Source: Actinomycetota bacterium (GTDB taxonomy: Bacteria; Actinomycetota; Humimicrobiia; Humimicrobiales; Humimicrobiaceae). Taken from it: a stretch of DNA of 5,576 nucleotides. Made by a program: the position numbers and the translations under genes. The DNA is taken from NCBI GenBank assembly GCA_014360385.1, contig JACIXO010000102.1:1-5576 (forward strand). Direction: 5' to 3'. The notes under the pieces are model-generated. The model made no database searches. It was not told where the DNA came from and worked only from the letters and a program-made list of their open reading frames with translations. Below, in pieces: positions 1 through 5,576 of this stretch. How positions within the stretch are numbered: position 1 is the stretch's first letter; the number at the start of each line of letters is the position of its first letter.

Positions 1-912
1 AATCGACCTACCAGGTTCAAGGCACAGCTTTTCTAATTTAACACCGTACCTTTTTTCACTATCTTTAATAGCCCGGAATATCACCTGGGAGAAATATTCA
101 ACTGTGGGAGGTGTATCTTCTGGCACATATTTAATGCCAAGGCCTCCTCCGATATTAATACAACCGACGTGAATGCCAAGCTTATCCCCTATATCGCGAA
201 TAAATCCTACCATTTTCGAAATGAGTTTTTCATAACAACTAAGATTAAAAATCTGTGAACCAATATGAGCATGAAGGCCTGAAAGCACAAGGCTTTCACT
301 TTTAATGACTCTTTTTACCGCTTCAAATGCAAATCCATGATGAAGATCAAATCCAAACTTGGACTCAATTTTTCCAGTCTGAATATATTTATGAGTAGAA
401 GCCTCAATTCCTGGTGTTATTCTCAACATTATTTTCTGCCTTACACCATATTCCCTGCATAGAGTTTCAAGAGCTTCTAACTCATGAAAATTATCCACAA
501 TAAAAAAGCCAACTTTATTTTCCAGGCCAAACCTTATTTCCTCTTTAGACTTATTATTACCGTGAAAGAAAATCCGTTCAGGTGGAAATCCGCTTTTAAG
601 CGCAATATAAAGCTCACCTCCTGTAGAAACATCAATGCTTAAACCTTCACTTTTCACAAGCTGACACATAGCAATACTTATGAAAGCCTTTGAGGCAAAT
701 ATTATCTCGGCCTTAAGATCAGGAAAACTAAAACTCCTAACATAACTACGACACTGGTTTTTTATAGTTGTAATATCCATTATGTAAAGCGGCGTTCCGT
801 ACTTTCTTCCAAGCTCCACTACATCGCATCCCCCCACTACAAGATGGCCTTCAGGACTAACTTTGTAAGTTACTGGAAGTAGTATGTCTGAAGTTTCTGG
901 AGATCTTAGCAT
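1..912 (-). CDS. lysA: Diaminopimelate decarboxylase, N-terminal 304 residues (gene runs off left edge)
   Basis: This is a PLP-dependent decarboxylase that converts meso-2,6-diaminopimelate to L-lysine, the last step of the DAP pathway, in the cytoplasm. I translated the minus strand from an ATG at 910-912. All 304 codons to the window edge are open. Fold-type III (alanine racemase-like barrel) signatures run in the expected order: GTPLY at residues 39-43, ASKAF at 73-77 with the presumed PLP lysine K75, HGNNKS at 117-122, KFGFD at 185-189, GLHAHIGSQ at 212-220, the glycine-rich INIGGG at 252-257, and EPGRSI at 299-304. The ASKAF form resembles the Bacillus-type enzyme. The family is usually a little over 400 residues, so roughly the last quarter, including the active-site Cys region, lies outside. 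The start is supported by a Shine-Dalgarno 5 nt upstream and by the typical N-terminus (GHL..GG.DVVEL). It is the last visible gene of the series, 225 nt after argS. The family assignment is firm; arginine or ornithine decarboxylase relatives are less likely. Confidence 0.95.
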   Translation of the reverse strand, partial: MLRSPETSDILLPVTYKVSPEGHLVVGGCDVVELGRKYGTPLYIMDITTIKNQCRSYVRSFSFPDLKAEIIFASKAFISIAMCQLVKSEGLSIDVSTGGELYIALKSGFPPERIFFHGNNKSKEEIRFGLENKVGFFIVDNFHELEALETLCREYGVRQKIMLRITPGIEASTHKYIQTGKIESKFGFDLHHGFAFEAVKRVIKSESLVLSGLHAHIGSQIFNLSCYEKLISKMVGFIRDIGDKLGIHVGCINIGGGLGIKYVPEDTPPTVEYFSQVIFRAIKDSEKRYGVKLEKLCLEPGRSI

Positions 913-917
913 CTTTT

Positions 918-923
918 CTCCTT
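918..923 (-). promoter_or_regulatory. Ribosome binding site of lysA
   Basis: AAGGAG on the minus strand, 5 nt before the ATG at 910-912 and inside an A-rich stretch. It fixes the lysA start at the point where the protein begins to resemble the family. Confidence 0.75.
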
Positions 924-969
924 TTTTTTCCACATTTAATAATCATCCATATCCTCTATTCTTTCTATA

Positions 970-997
970 TGCCTTCTATATTTTGCCTTCTATATTT
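970..997. repeat. Perfect 14-bp tandem doublet
   Basis: TGCCTTCTATATTT (+ strand) occurs twice head to tail, at 970-983 and 984-997, without a mismatch. A third partial copy (TTCTATAT at 963-970) precedes it. It is part of the larger array. Confidence 0.85.
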
Positions 998-1033
998 ATA
1001 CTCATTTATGCTCTAACTCATGCTCTAATCTTA

Positions 1034-1059
1034 TTTTATGCTCCAATTTTATGCTCCAA
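1034..1059. repeat. Perfect 13-bp tandem doublet
   Basis: TTTTATGCTCCAA (+ strand) occurs twice head to tail, at 1034-1046 and 1047-1059, without a mismatch. The neighbouring 12-bp doublet at 1008-1031 (ATGCTCTAA core, 9 of 12 positions alike) is a diverged relative of the same unit. Confidence 0.85.
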
Positions 1060-1137
1060 TTTTTCAACTTATCTATTACTAAACTTATCTTCTACTCAAG
1101 TCATCTTCTACTTAAGATCAGCTAAATTATACAAAAG

Positions 1138-2925
1138 CTACATTCTTTCCGGAGCACTTAAGTTTAGTATCTTAAGAGCATTTCTTAAAACTACTCTTAC
1201 AAGCAAAGCTAAAATAAATCTATCAATGTTAATTCTATTGTTCCTAAGAATTCTATAGTGATTATAGAAGAAATGAAACTCAGAAGCCAACCTGTATAAA
1301 TACTGCACAAGCTGATACGGAGAGTTATTCCTGCAACTACCGTATATAACATCAGGATAAAAAATCACAGTTTTTGCAAGGTCCCTCTCAGAAGAGTTTT
1401 TAAATTGTATCCTTGAGAAATCTACCCGGTCAAGACTGAGATTTTCTATCAAGTCTACAAACCATGAGCTACTGTCCTTATTAGACTCTCTCAAAAGTCT
1501 CTCAATATCTGGACCAGTACTAATGTTTTCAGGTATTACAGACTTCGCCTTCTCAATTACACTTTCAATCCTTGCATGTGCATACTGAACATAATACACG
1601 GGGTTTTTGGCCGACTTTTGTTTTGCCAAATCAACATCAAAATCCATAGGTGTGTCGAATGAGGCTGTGCAGAAAAAATATCTGACAGGGTCTTTTCCTA
1701 CTTCCTTAAGTAAATCCTTCAAAGTATAGGTCTTACCTTTCCTTCTGGACATCTTTACTACATTTCCACTCTTAACTATCCTCACAAGCTGGCCAATAAT
1801 TATCACTAATCTTTTTACATCAATCCCTAAAGACTTTGCCACAGCTTGTAGCCTTTTAACATAGCCATGATGATCTGCACCCAGGATATATATAAGTAAA
1901 TCGAAACCTCTTGCAATTTTATTCATCAAATAAAGAATATCAGAAGCAAAGTAGGTTGGATTCCCTTCACTTCTTATCACCACTCTATCCTTTTCATCGC
2001 CGAAATTCGAAGTTTTAAACCATACTGCTCCATCCTTCTCATACACTACACCTCTTTGTTTGAGCTCATCTACCACTCTCTCGAATCTATCGCCTTCGTA
2101 CAGAGAACTTTCGTAAAACCAGTTATCGTAGGTAACCCCCATCAGGGATAGGGTTTCTTTAATATTGGAAAGCATTATCTCCACAGCTTTTCTCCCAAGG
2201 CCTTCTACATCCACTTCAGGACTCTTAGTATCTTTTCTCAAAATGAATCTATCTCCATACTTTTGATATATCTCGCCTGCAACCTTAGAAACTGTTTCTT
2301 CTGGATAGCCATCCGAAGGATAGGGCATCTTAATGCCAAAGTGAGAAAGGTATAGACTTTTTACACAGTCGGCAAACTTTTCAATCTGGGTTCCATAATC
2401 ATTTACATAATATTCTCTGAAGACTTCATAACCGTTTGCATTATAAATATTTGCAAGGGTATCCCCGAGTGCTCCCCATCTTCCATGCCCAATATGAAGA
2501 TCTCCTGTGGGGTTAGAGCTTACATATTCAAGGTGTACCTTTACTCCATTACCCGTCTGATTAAAACCATACCTTTCTTTTTGGATTGCAACTTCTTTTA
2601 GCTTTTCTTTTATAAAGCTATCTTTCAGTCTAAAATTAATAAAACCTGGTTTCTCAACAGCTATATCTTCAATCTCTTCCCAGAGTGAAAATATTTTATC
2701 CTTCAGAGTTTCGGCAATGGATAAAGGATCAGATTTAAGATAGGAAGCAAGAACCATGGAGGCATTCGTGCTAAGGTCACCAAAACTTTTGTTCTTTGGC
2801 TCCTGTAGTACGATATTTTCAAAGACTTTTTCTCTCTCAGATAACTCCTGTGTTGATGAGAGCTTGTCCCAGAATATCTCTCTAAGTCTGCCCTCCAATC
2901 TTTTCTTAAGTTCCCTTATGACCAA
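1138..2925 (-). CDS. argS: Arginyl-tRNA synthetase
   Basis: Class I aminoacyl-tRNA synthetase that charges tRNA-Arg with arginine in the cytoplasm. It is complete at 595 residues, close to the family's usual 550-600. Residues about 1-105 form the ArgRS-specific N-terminal domain (KNKSFGDLSTN at 44-54). The catalytic Rossmann domain has SSNPTGDLHIGH at 136-147 with the HIGH motif, EYYVNDYGTQ at 171-180, GADHHGYVKRLQA at 349-361 and KMSRRKG at 391-397, the KMSK-type loop. The anticodon-binding DALR domain follows from about 440 and ends in the family-typical APERM before a TAG stop. Compared with the usual spacing, the start of the DALR domain (about residues 480-510) seems to carry some 30 extra residues. 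The start codon is TTG, chosen because a strong Shine-Dalgarno lies 6 nt upstream and no in-frame ATG gives the expected N-terminus. It lies 170 nt after tRNA-Thr and 225 nt before lysA. Confidence 0.97.
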   Translation of the reverse strand: MVIRELKKRLEGRLREIFWDKLSSTQELSEREKVFENIVLQEPKNKSFGDLSTNASMVLASYLKSDPLSIAETLKDKIFSLWEEIEDIAVEKPGFINFRLKDSFIKEKLKEVAIQKERYGFNQTGNGVKVHLEYVSSNPTGDLHIGHGRWGALGDTLANIYNANGYEVFREYYVNDYGTQIEKFADCVKSLYLSHFGIKMPYPSDGYPEETVSKVAGEIYQKYGDRFILRKDTKSPEVDVEGLGRKAVEIMLSNIKETLSLMGVTYDNWFYESSLYEGDRFERVVDELKQRGVVYEKDGAVWFKTSNFGDEKDRVVIRSEGNPTYFASDILYLMNKIARGFDLLIYILGADHHGYVKRLQAVAKSLGIDVKRLVIIIGQLVRIVKSGNVVKMSRRKGKTYTLKDLLKEVGKDPVRYFFCTASFDTPMDFDVDLAKQKSAKNPVYYVQYAHARIESVIEKAKSVIPENISTGPDIERLLRESNKDSSSWFVDLIENLSLDRVDFSRIQFKNSSERDLAKTVIFYPDVIYGSCRNNSPYQLVQYLYRLASEFHFFYNHYRILRNNRINIDRFILALLVRVVLRNALKILNLSAPERM

Positions 2926-2931
2926 AAAATA

Positions 2932-2938
2932 CTCTCCC
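2932..2938 (-). promoter_or_regulatory. Ribosome binding site that fixes the TTG start of argS
   Basis: GGGAGAG on the minus strand, 6 nt upstream of the TTG codon at 2923-2925. This is the best Shine-Dalgarno match near the argS 5' end and is the reason for choosing TTG. Confidence 0.75.
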
Positions 2939-2956
2939 TTCCATCTTCTTCTTATT

Positions 2957-3054
2957 AAAGCTTATACTTCAATAAATTATACAGCAGATAATCTGAGAGA
3001 TGGCTTTTTCCTATTAAAGCTTATACTTTAAAGCTTATACTTTAAAGCTTATAC
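2957..3054. repeat. Four copies of an 11-bp core, three in tandem with 14-bp period
   Basis: The + strand core AAAGCTTATAC is found at 3016-3026, 3030-3040 and 3044-3054, exactly 14 bp apart (unit AAAGCTTATACTTT). A fourth copy at 2957-2967 shares the longer flank TATTAAAGCTTATACTT with the copy at 3012-3028. The array sits between tRNA-Thr and argS. Read toward argS, each copy is GTATAAGCTTT and contains a TATAAG hexamer that resembles a -10 box, so a set of weak promoters for argS is conceivable but unproven. The rest of this 170-nt spacer (2926-3095) shows no gene and no clear terminator. The part next to the tRNA (3055-3095) is noticeably richer in G and C. Confidence 0.85.
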
Positions 3055-3095
3055 GGCGCCTTGCTGAATTCTCTCGCGATAGCCTGCTGATAGAT

Positions 3096-3171
3096 TGGAG
3101 CCGACGACCGGACTCGAACCGGTAACCTGCTCATTACGAGTGAGCTGCTCTACCACTTGAGCTACATCGGC
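3096..3171 (-). tRNA. tRNA-Thr, anticodon CGU
   Basis: A complete 76-nt tRNA with encoded CCA folds on the minus strand. The acceptor stem is GCCGATG with CGTCGGC (one T-G pair). The D stem is GCTC/GAGC. The anticodon stem is GCTCA/TGAGC around the 7-nt loop CTCGTAA, giving anticodon CGT, which reads ACG threonine codons. The variable loop is AGGTT. The T stem is ACCGG/CCGGT around TTCGAGT. The discriminator base is T. The gene begins just 11 nt after the ricT stop, so it is very likely processed from the ricT transcript, and it is 170 nt before argS. A clean cloverleaf leaves little doubt about identity. Confidence 0.97.
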
Positions 3172-3182
3172 TACTTTAGCTA

Positions 3183-4070
3183 TTAAATTTTCAAATCGCT
3201 TTCCCTCCCGACTGTTTCTTTTTCCTTTTTTCCTTCCGTAAACTCTTCATCCTTTTCGCCCTTAGTTTCCTCTAAAACTTCAATTTCATTAAGCGGAACT
3301 GAAGCCTTGGCTTCATTAGCAAGCTCAACTACGACTGACTCCTTTAATGGCTCATAGCCACAGACTACTCCAGAGCCATACCTGCATTTCACTCTCGTTC
3401 CCTTTTCAGGAGCCTTTTCTAGAAACTCCCTGTAGGTATCGTGCTCAAATTTCAAACAGCACATAAGTCTTCCACAAATTCCAGATATTTTCAGAGGATT
3501 TAAAGGTAAATTTTGATCTCTTGCAATCTTTATGGATATTGATTGAAAATCAGTTAAAAAGCTTTTACAGCAGAGCTTCATCCCACACGGACCAATTCCA
3601 CCCACTATCTTTGCTTCATCTCTCACCCCAATTTGTCTCAGTTCTATTCTGATTCTAAAATGAGAAGCAAGCTCCTTCACCATTTCCCTGAAATCTACTC
3701 TCCTGTCTGAAGTAAAGTAGAACACCATCTTACTCTTGTCAAAAAAGACATGGACATCAACAAGTTTCATGGGAAGATTATATTTTTTTGCAAGCTCCTC
3801 AAACTTTTTTACTCCCTCTGCCTCCTTGTTTCTGTTTAATTCATCCACAGTCAAATCATAATAAGTAGCCTTTCTTATGATCTTCCTTACCGGAAAATTA
3901 AACTCTTCTTCACTCATTTCTAAAGCTGGGGTTACAACCTCACCTATTTCTATTACGTTGTCATCCATGTGACAAATAACTTTGTCCCCAACGTCAACTT
4001 CTACATCACCTGGATTATAATAACTAACTTTATCATCCTTTCTAAAACTTACTCCAACTACTACTGGCAT
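3183..4070 (-). CDS. ricT: RicT/YaaT-like PSP1-domain protein
   Basis: A 295-residue homologue of Bacillus subtilis RicT (YaaT). In B. subtilis this protein joins RicA and RicF in a complex that binds iron-sulfur clusters and assists RNase Y-dependent mRNA maturation, with effects on competence, sporulation and biofilm. The PSP1 C-terminal domain spans about residues 62-147. It is followed by the family's cysteine block GPCGMKLCCKSFL (C162, C167, C168) and ICGRLMCCLKFE (C199, C204, C205), likely cluster ligands. Further cysteines are C33, C229 and C237. The last 30 residues are a charged Glu/Lys tail without evident fold. Length is close to the Bacillus protein. The ATG start has an excellent Shine-Dalgarno and lies 31 nt after holB, matching the holB-ricT pairing of many bacteria. 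The stop is TAA, then tRNA-Thr after 11 nt. Neither ricA nor ricF is in the window, so the role in this organism is inferred from the family. Confidence 0.93.
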   Translation of the reverse strand: MPVVVGVSFRKDDKVSYYNPGDVEVDVGDKVICHMDDNVIEIGEVVTPALEMSEEEFNFPVRKIIRKATYYDLTVDELNRNKEAEGVKKFEELAKKYNLPMKLVDVHVFFDKSKMVFYFTSDRRVDFREMVKELASHFRIRIELRQIGVRDEAKIVGGIGPCGMKLCCKSFLTDFQSISIKIARDQNLPLNPLKISGICGRLMCCLKFEHDTYREFLEKAPEKGTRVKCRYGSGVVCGYEPLKESVVVELANEAKASVPLNEIEVLEETKGEKDEEFTEGKKEKETVGRESDLKI

Positions 4071-4075
4071 TAAAC

Positions 4076-4084
4076 ATCACCTCT
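4076..4084 (-). promoter_or_regulatory. Ribosome binding site of ricT
   Basis: AGAGGTGAT on the minus strand, with the AGGTG core 7 nt before the ATG at 4068-4070. It selects this ATG over an out-of-frame ATG a few bases upstream. It lies in the 31-nt gap after the holB TGA stop. Confidence 0.8.
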
Positions 4085-4101
4085 TTAGCACAAACTCAAC
4101 C

Positions 4102-5190
4102 TCAAACCTCTGGTTTGATTGGTTTAATAAGATTCTGAAACTGCACAAGAATGTTATCCAGAGAAAGCTCAGAAGAAATGGAATAAATAAGATGCTCTCT
4201 ATTCCTTTGAATCAGCTCTGACAATTTTAAGACCCTATCTATTTCCACATCTTCAAAACTTTCCTTTATTAAGGCATAGTTTTGTTCATAATTCAATTTT
4301 GAGGCCTCAAAATTGAGTCTGACCATACAAATATCTTCTAACCAGGCTGATATTATATCAAAAACTTTATTTACGCCCAAATTGCTTATTTTCTTTAATC
4401 TCCTCTCGTTCCTGGCCTTTATAGGTTTAGTGTACTTATCTGCAGCGCTCCTGTCCACTGAACTTTTCTCAATTTCTTTTATCTCCTTTTCAAGGTCCTC
4501 CTTGACTCTATTAGTTATCTCCTTAAGAAAATCAACAAACTTAACCGATAGATTTAGAGAATGAGAAAAGTCTCTGTGTGATGAGTTTCTGGAAATACAA
4601 ATAAGATTCCTTATACCCTCATTTACATGAGCCTCCAGCTCAGCAAAATAAGTTTTCTCTATCTCTTTTCTATCAGGCTCAAGGTTCCATTCTAAAATAA
4701 GGCATCTTGAAAGAACAGTAGGGAGAATAGACTTTGTGTCTTCACTCAGCAGTATAAAAATGCTTCCAGGGTGAGGAGGTTCTTCTAATGTTTTAAGAAG
4801 CCTGTTTGAAGCTTCCTCATTTAATATGTCTGCGTCTTTAATTATGCCTATCTTTCTGCCAGGATTGTAAGAAGTTAAACTCATAAAATTCTGGAGTTCA
4901 ACTATTTTATCTATGGTTAAGATACTGCCATCAGCTTCCACAGTAATAACATCAGGATAAACACCTTTCAAAGTATCTTTGCAAACTTTGCAATCCCCAC
5001 AACCCTTTCCAGGACAATTAACAGAGGCAGAAAAATACTGGGAAAGCCTGTAAAGTTTATCTATATCACCTCCCGAAAACAAATAAGCATGTGAGATATT
5101 GCCACGTTCCACAGAGTTCTTAAGAAACGTCAAATTAACTTTGTTTTTTGGATCATCTACTAAAAAGTCAATATTATCTAAAATACCCAT
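4102..5190 (-). CDS. holB: DNA polymerase III subunit delta'
   Basis: Clamp-loader subunit delta', part of the gamma/tau-delta-delta' complex that loads the sliding clamp at replication forks; 362 residues. The N-terminal AAA+ module starts with the family-typical ISHAYLFSG (32-40). A zinc-binding module has four cysteines, C59, C64, C67 and C70. It continues with SYNPGRKIGIIKDAD (107-121) in the Walker B region, NRLLKTLEEPP (129-139), and LPTVLSRC (156-163) with the SRC motif that supplies the arginine finger. The P-loop position (38-45, SGGDIDKL) lacks GKT, and Walker B acids are altered, so this subunit probably does not bind or hydrolyse ATP, as in E. coli delta'. Residues about 225-270 are highly charged and probably helical, leading into the C-terminal collar domain. 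DnaX is less likely given the length, the lost P-loop and the position between tmk and ricT. The ATG start has only a weak GGGA ten nt upstream. The stop is TGA. Confidence 0.93.
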   Translation of the reverse strand: MGILDNIDFLVDDPKNKVNLTFLKNSVERGNISHAYLFSGGDIDKLYRLSQYFSASVNCPGKGCGDCKVCKDTLKGVYPDVITVEADGSILTIDKIVELQNFMSLTSYNPGRKIGIIKDADILNEEASNRLLKTLEEPPHPGSIFILLSEDTKSILPTVLSRCLILEWNLEPDRKEIEKTYFAELEAHVNEGIRNLICISRNSSHRDFSHSLNLSVKFVDFLKEITNRVKEDLEKEIKEIEKSSVDRSAADKYTKPIKARNERRLKKISNLGVNKVFDIISAWLEDICMVRLNFEASKLNYEQNYALIKESFEDVEIDRVLKLSELIQRNREHLIYSISSELSLDNILVQFQNLIKPIKPEV

Positions 5191-5248
5191 CGTCTAAGAT
5201 TCCCGCGATGTTGAATAATACTTGTATAATACTGAATTTAGGTCAAAT

Positions 5249-5576
5249 TCAAATCCTTATTCCTTTTCTGGCTAGAACTTCTTCTACCTTGCTCCTGATC
5301 CTTTCAAAGATTCTGGAAACACTCTCCTCCCCATCTATAACCACAATTCTACTACTATTCTCTCTAGCTATTTCCATATAACCCTGTAAAATCTTTTGCT
5401 TAAATAAGTCCTCCTCTATTTCTATTCTATCCTTTTTCTTATTATTAATTCTTATCCTTTCTTCTCCTCCACTAACACCTATCAAAAGTAAGAAAGTTAT
5501 ATCAGGAACCAGACCCCCAGTAGCCCACAGACTCATATCAATGATTTTTTCTTTTCAAAGGCCTCTAGCTATACCC
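5249..5576 (-). pseudogene. tmk: Thymidylate kinase, C-terminal half, reading frame interrupted by TGA (runs off right edge)
   Basis: Tmk phosphorylates dTMP to dTDP for DNA synthesis. The open part from 5536 reads ATGGLVPDIT, then a DRIE motif (LID-side region), GYMEIA, a VVID motif and a helical end, which is the C-terminal half of Tmk. Directly upstream the same frame reads GIARGL, the conserved Tmk segment (YQGxxRGL), then a TGA at 5555-5557, then KEKIIDMSLW joining ATGG. The 11-codon spacing from RGL to ATGG is what intact Tmk proteins show, so there is no frameshift, only a stop codon. The ATG at 5534-5536 has no good Shine-Dalgarno and is internal to the family, so it is unlikely to be a real start. 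The usual Asp after PDxTFLL is Leu here, and the following Pro-Glu is absent. Either this is a decaying copy, or one base is wrong in an essential gene. It lies 58 nt upstream of holB, as in the common tmk-holB pairing. Homology is confident; functional status is open. Confidence 0.8.

Larger units (their letters stand above)
946..1118. repeat. Degenerate array of 11-18 bp purine-rich reiterations in the argS-lysA spacer
   Basis: The 225-nt gap between argS and lysA holds no gene but is built almost entirely of short repeats. Read on the minus strand from argS there are about eleven related units. First come GTAGAAGATGACTTGA and GTAGAAGATAAGTTTAG, then TAATAGATAAGTTG. Next are two TTGGAGCATAAAA units and two TTAGAGCAT units (TTAGAGCATGAG and TTAGAGCATAAATGAG). 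Then come two TATAGAAGGCA units, TATAGAAAGAA and finally TAGAGGATATGG. Neighbouring units are nearly identical (periods 12, 13, 14 and 16 bp) while distant ones are only loosely alike, as expected from repeated local duplication followed by drift. The lysA-sense strand is strongly purine-rich. Whether the array has a function in the lysA leader is unknown. Confidence 0.7.

Noticed and set aside
1126..1131. TATAAT on the minus strand just after the argS stop, as a -10 box for lysA.
   Set aside because: A perfect hexamer, but no acceptable -35 box at 16-18 bp, and such hexamers are expected by chance in this AT-rich spacer. It would also give a leader of about 200 nt.
913..1137. Lysine riboswitch or leader peptide in front of lysA.
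   Set aside because: The spacer is extremely A+U-rich with no GC-containing stems of the L-box type. The short ATG-initiated frames (4 and 9 codons) are not lysine-rich and lack suitable ribosome binding sites.
884..1258. Plus-strand frame of 124 codons with a very hydrophobic, membrane-like translation.
   Set aside because: It overlaps the starts and ends of lysA and argS on the other strand, and its middle is the translated tandem-repeat spacer. The hydrophobicity follows from the pyrimidine-rich strand (many Leu, Ile, Phe and Tyr codons). No Shine-Dalgarno and no family resemblance.
2756..3031. Plus-strand frame of 91 codons antisense to the argS 5' end.
   Set aside because: Shadow of argS and of the AAAGCTTATAC repeats; low-complexity Ser/Leu composition and no recognisable motif.
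2926..3095. T-box leader or intrinsic terminator between tRNA-Thr and argS.
   Set aside because: No T-box core sequence and no GC hairpin followed by a T run. The palindromes present (TCGCGA, GAATTC, GGCGCC, AAGCTT) are short and do not form a stem-loop.
4102..4104. Genome-wide reassignment of TGA to a sense codon, to explain the tmk interruption.
   Set aside because: holB ends in TGA exactly where the family ends. Reading through gives another TGA two codons later and runs into the ricT ribosome binding site. argS and ricT are full length without internal TGA.
4313..4564. Plus-strand frame of 83 codons antisense to holB.
   Set aside because: Lies entirely inside a strongly supported gene; its composition is that of an antisense shadow.
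5216..5248. Promoter for holB in the tmk-holB gap (TTGACC with TATTAT downstream, minus strand).
   Set aside because: The spacer to the best -10-like hexamer is 20 bp, too long; at 17 bp the match is poor.
5148..5381. Plus-strand frame of 77 codons across the holB-tmk junction.
   Set aside because: Antisense to the holB start and tmk end; no ribosome binding site or homology that I recognise.

Overview
The window is an AT-rich bacterial chromosomal segment in which every supported gene lies on the minus strand. Read in the direction of transcription (right to left) the order is tmk (3' part only), holB, ricT, a tRNA-Thr(CGU), argS and lysA (5' part only). These are all housekeeping genes. 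No phage, transposon, CRISPR or defence gene is visible. The tmk-holB-ricT neighbourhood resembles the tmk...holB-yaaT(ricT) cluster of Bacillus and many other bacteria. The AT-rich, Lys/Ile/Glu-rich proteins and the meso-DAP/lysine gene fit an anaerobic or deep-branching bacterium, or a Firmicute-like one. I cannot name a phylum from the sequence alone.

Layout on the + coordinates: lysA occupies 1-912 and continues past the left edge. Positions 913-1137 are a gene-free spacer filled with degenerate short tandem reiterations. argS occupies 1138-2925, with a TTG start and a good Shine-Dalgarno. Positions 2926-3095 are a second spacer, with an 11-bp core repeated four times. The tRNA-Thr gene is at 3096-3171, only 11 nt downstream of ricT. 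ricT is 3183-4070, holB 4102-5190 and tmk 5249-5576. The first genes are tightly spaced (58, 31 and 11 nt) and no convincing terminator is seen, so tmk-holB-ricT-tRNA is probably one transcript. argS and lysA may be read from it or from weak promoters in the repeat-bearing spacers.

Functionally the cluster joins dTTP supply (Tmk), the replicative clamp loader (HolB), an RNA-processing/iron-sulfur factor (RicT), translation (tRNA-Thr, ArgS) and lysine/cell-wall precursor synthesis (LysA). The two points most worth a second look are an in-frame TGA that interrupts an otherwise collinear tmk reading frame at the right edge, and the unusual density of 11-16 bp tandem duplications confined to the spacers. 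I found no clear evidence of a wholly new biological system.
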